Positions 13,929 through 14,888 of a stretch of 14,888 nucleotides of DNA are shown here, piece after piece (the stretch's first letter is position 1; every line of letters starts with the position of its first letter). Source of the DNA: Gemmatimonadota bacterium (GTDB taxonomy: Bacteria; JAAXHH01). The notes under the pieces were generated by a model. That model did no database searches. It saw nothing but the letters and a program-made list of their open reading frames with translations, and had not been told where the DNA came from. The DNA lies in NCBI GenBank assembly GCA_026713285.1, contig JAPOOT010000477.1, forward strand, positions 1-14,888, read 5' to 3'. A program made the translations under genes and the position numbers.

Positions 13929-14870
13929 ATGCTGGAACAGTTTCAACGCGATGGTTACATCCTGGTTCCGGACGTCTTCAGCGACGTGGAAATGGACGCC
14001 GCGCTGGATGCCATGGAGGGGAATCTCTACGGCAAGTCCTACGCGTCCTGGCTCGATGACTTCGAACGCGGCGAACATGGATCCGTGGGAGACGGGTTCA
14101 CCACGAAGCAGGACGAGGTGGCGGGACGGTCCCAGTTTCCCGTGGGAGACCCGCGCCTGGACCGGCTCATCGAGAACGACCGCTATCTCGATCTTTTTGA
14201 ATTGTTCCTGGGAGACAGGCCCAGTTACTGCAACGCCCATCTCTTCATGCGCACGGGACCGGTGGACGAGCGGTATCCGGACGAGCGGTGGAGCGGGTAC
14301 CACGTCGATCACAACACCAATTGCGTACTTCCGCCGTCCGTTGACGCCGGGCGGTTTTCTTACGTCAATTCCGGCGTGTACCTCCATGACGTCGACGACG
14401 ACGGCGCGCCCATGCTGCTCGTTCCCGGTTCGCACACGCGGGCGGCCGGGGTTTTCGCCGAAGGTTGGGAATCCGGGAACATGGCGGGCGTAAGTCACGT
14501 CCGGGACATCCGCAAGGCCGGCCTGGAAGATCCGGTCCCAGCCGTGGGCAAGCGGGGAAGCGCGCTCTTCTATTCCTCCTACCTGCTCCATTCGGCGCAA
14601 CCCTTTGAGAATCGGAAGAAACAGCGGGCTTTGTGGACGATGTCCATGTGCCGATGCGACGCCGACCGATGGACCCGGTTCTCGAATCCCTTCATCTACG
14701 GCGAGCGGGAATACATGCTGCCCTTCATCACGCGGACGACGCCTCGGGTGCGGTCGCTGTTCGGCTGGCCCGAGCCCGGTCATCCCTACTACACGGCACA
14801 GACCCTCGGCCTGCTGGCGCATGCCTTCCCGGGGATCGATCTGTCCCCCTATCGTGAAGCGTTACCCTGA
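13929..14870 (+). CDS. Second PhyH-family Fe(II)/2-oxoglutarate dioxygenase
   Basis: A 313-residue PhyH-family dioxygenase, longer than and clearly divergent from the one at 3330. It opens with the family's FQRDGYILVPDVF (5-17). The iron ligands are His125-x-Asp127 (GYHVDHNTN) and the distal His221 (YLLHSAQP); Arg233 is placed to bind 2-oxoglutarate. The motif GAPMLLVPGSH (159-169) is the usual one before the distal half. A tail of about 70 residues (from 245) extends beyond the core and ends in a Pro-rich GWPEPGHPYY segment, which may shape the substrate pocket. Start chosen at 13929 on GGAGG; an in-frame ATG at 13899 is possible. It follows the sulfatase by 35 bp and is the last gene in the window; 18 bp remain after its TGA. 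The substrate is unknown, but placement suggests action on the same imported compound as the sulfatase. Confidence 0.92.
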   Translation: MLEQFQRDGYILVPDVFSDVEMDAALDAMEGNLYGKSYASWLDDFERGEHGSVGDGFTTKQDEVAGRSQFPVGDPRLDRLIENDRYLDLFELFLGDRPSYCNAHLFMRTGPVDERYPDERWSGYHVDHNTNCVLPPSVDAGRFSYVNSGVYLHDVDDDGAPMLLVPGSHTRAAGVFAEGWESGNMAGVSHVRDIRKAGLEDPVPAVGKRGSALFYSSYLLHSAQPFENRKKQRALWTMSMCRCDADRWTRFSNPFIYGEREYMLPFITRTTPRVRSLFGWPEPGHPYYTAQTLGLLAHAFPGIDLSPYREALP

Positions 14871-14888
14871 GCGCGGCCTCTGGAGGCA

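Noticed and set aside
1..14888. tRNA, rRNA, CRISPR array, insertion sequence or prophage genes
   Set aside because: No tRNA-like cloverleaf, regularly spaced repeats, transposase or integrase motifs or terminal inverted repeats were found; nearly all bases are in metabolic genes.

Overview
The window reads as a GC-rich (roughly 60-65 %) piece of bacterial chromosome in which every convincing gene lies on the + strand. Most genes have good Shine-Dalgarno sites (AAGGAGG-type) and tight spacing or stop/start overlaps. The mix of two enolase-superfamily enzymes, two PhyH-type oxygenases, a Cys-type sulfatase and aromatic ring-cleavage enzymes is typical of uncultured heterotrophs that degrade algal, plant or sponge-derived matter (Latescibacterota, Poribacteria and similar lineages are reasonable guesses). 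No rRNA or other phylogenetic marker is present, so the taxonomic suggestion is weak. I see no mobile element, tRNA, rRNA or CRISPR array.

Layout. Block A (1-2005): the C-terminal end of an enolase-superfamily enzyme, a small protein with a degenerate P-loop, and a complete enolase-superfamily (mandelate racemase group) acid-sugar-dehydratase-like enzyme. Block B (2153-3166): a stand-alone TudS/DUF523-DUF1722 iron-sulfur protein, separated by 147 bp and 163 bp gaps. Block C (3330-14870): a probable long operon of ten genes: a PhyH dioxygenase, a D-2-hydroxyacid dehydrogenase, a ThDP-dependent enzyme of the acetolactate-synthase/2-oxoacid-decarboxylase group, an unrecognised P-loop NTPase, three homoprotocatechuate meta-cleavage genes in the order hpaG, hpaE, hpaD, an APC-family permease, a cytoplasmic-looking sulfatase and a second PhyH dioxygenase. 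Gaps inside block C are 63 bp or less, and two junctions overlap (GTGA at 5105-5108, ATAG at 8449-8452).

Working together. HpaD would open the ring of 3,4-dihydroxyphenylacetate (or a related catechol), HpaE would oxidise the resulting semialdehyde, and HpaG would decarboxylate or isomerise the later intermediate. The isomerase (HpaF), hydratase (HpaH), aldolase (HpaI) and the ring hydroxylase that makes the catechol are not in the window. Upstream, the 2-hydroxyacid dehydrogenase and ThDP enzyme could handle a 2-hydroxy/2-oxo acid such as an arylpyruvate, and the permease, sulfatase and PhyH enzymes could import and unmask an aromatic substrate. That chain is inference from gene order.

The two points most worth a second look are the hpaE gene, which has a perfect ribosome binding site but no ATG/GTG/TTG start next to it, and the unknown P-loop NTPase placed between the ThDP enzyme and hpaG. 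Two short tandem repeats that begin at stop codons, and a duplicated start context before the TudS-like gene, are smaller structural curiosities.
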